Program-made: the position numbers and the translations under genes
Assembly: GCA_964392655.1 (NCBI GenBank)
Contig: CAYMQY010000096.1
Span: 1 to 15,599, forward strand
Length of the DNA: 15,599 nucleotides
Source: M3007 sp964392655
Lineage (GTDB): Bacteria; Bacteroidota; Bacteroidia; Chitinophagales; Saprospiraceae
Direction of reading: 5' to 3'
The notes under the pieces: generated by a model
What the model saw: only the letters and a program-made list of their open reading frames with translations
Told to the model about the DNA's origin: nothing
Database searches by the model: none
Shown here: piece by piece, positions 15,580 to 15,599 of the stretch
How positions within the stretch are numbered: the first letter of the stretch is position 1
Layout of the letters: each line of letters starts with the position of its first letter

Positions 15580-15599
15580 TGCCTCGGGAAACGCTCCGG

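Overview
The window comes from the Bacteroidota, probably a Saprospiria-like lineage. Three things point there. Two giant secreted proteins end in type IX secretion (T9SS) type A sorting domains. The YD-repeat protein has the Bacteroidota form of the RHS core (HLGN, YYxFGM, FNGQE, WNVDP). Candidate promoters fit the Bacteroidota TAnnTTTG element, and start codons lack a clear Shine-Dalgarno. The species-level guess is inference. The window contains a run of 100 N, so it is a draft or metagenome scaffold.

Layout. Positions 1-2639 hold the 3' part of an RHS/YD-repeat polymorphic-toxin-like gene that enters from outside the window; its tip is much more AT-rich than its core and was not recognised. 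Positions 2640-3046 are a gene-poor spacer with a degenerate direct repeat and several small GC-rich hairpins. At 3047-3114 there is a roughly 68-bp leader that ends on the ATG of a small gene; that gene runs into the assembly gap at 3138-3237. A 104-residue C-terminal protein fragment (3239-3553) emerges on the other side of the gap.

Next come two very large, closely spaced genes on the same strand. The first (3644-7549, 1301 aa) is a secreted Asp-box/BNR beta-propeller-like protein. The second (7599-14429, 2276 aa) is a secreted protein with two leucine-rich-repeat blocks of the receptor-L-domain type, each followed by a copy of the same ~480-residue module. Both carry a signal peptide ending AHA-Q, share a FDPN(D/Q)K beta-sandwich module, and end in a T9SS sorting domain, so both are expected on the cell surface or outside the cell.

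The leader seen at 3047 recurs at 14557-14623, again ending exactly on an ATG. It precedes a 200-residue, all-helical protein of unknown function (14621-15223), which is followed by a strong intrinsic terminator. The last ~310 bp contain a perfect 32-bp inverted repeat of the dispersed CACAGATTA type and a possible promoter for a gene beyond the window.

The most interesting signals are the duplicated leader in front of two otherwise unrelated-looking small genes, the base-composition breaks inside both the RHS gene and the helical gene, and the duplicated, unequally expanded architecture of the 2276-residue LRR protein. No complete known defence system, CRISPR array, rRNA or tRNA is visible.
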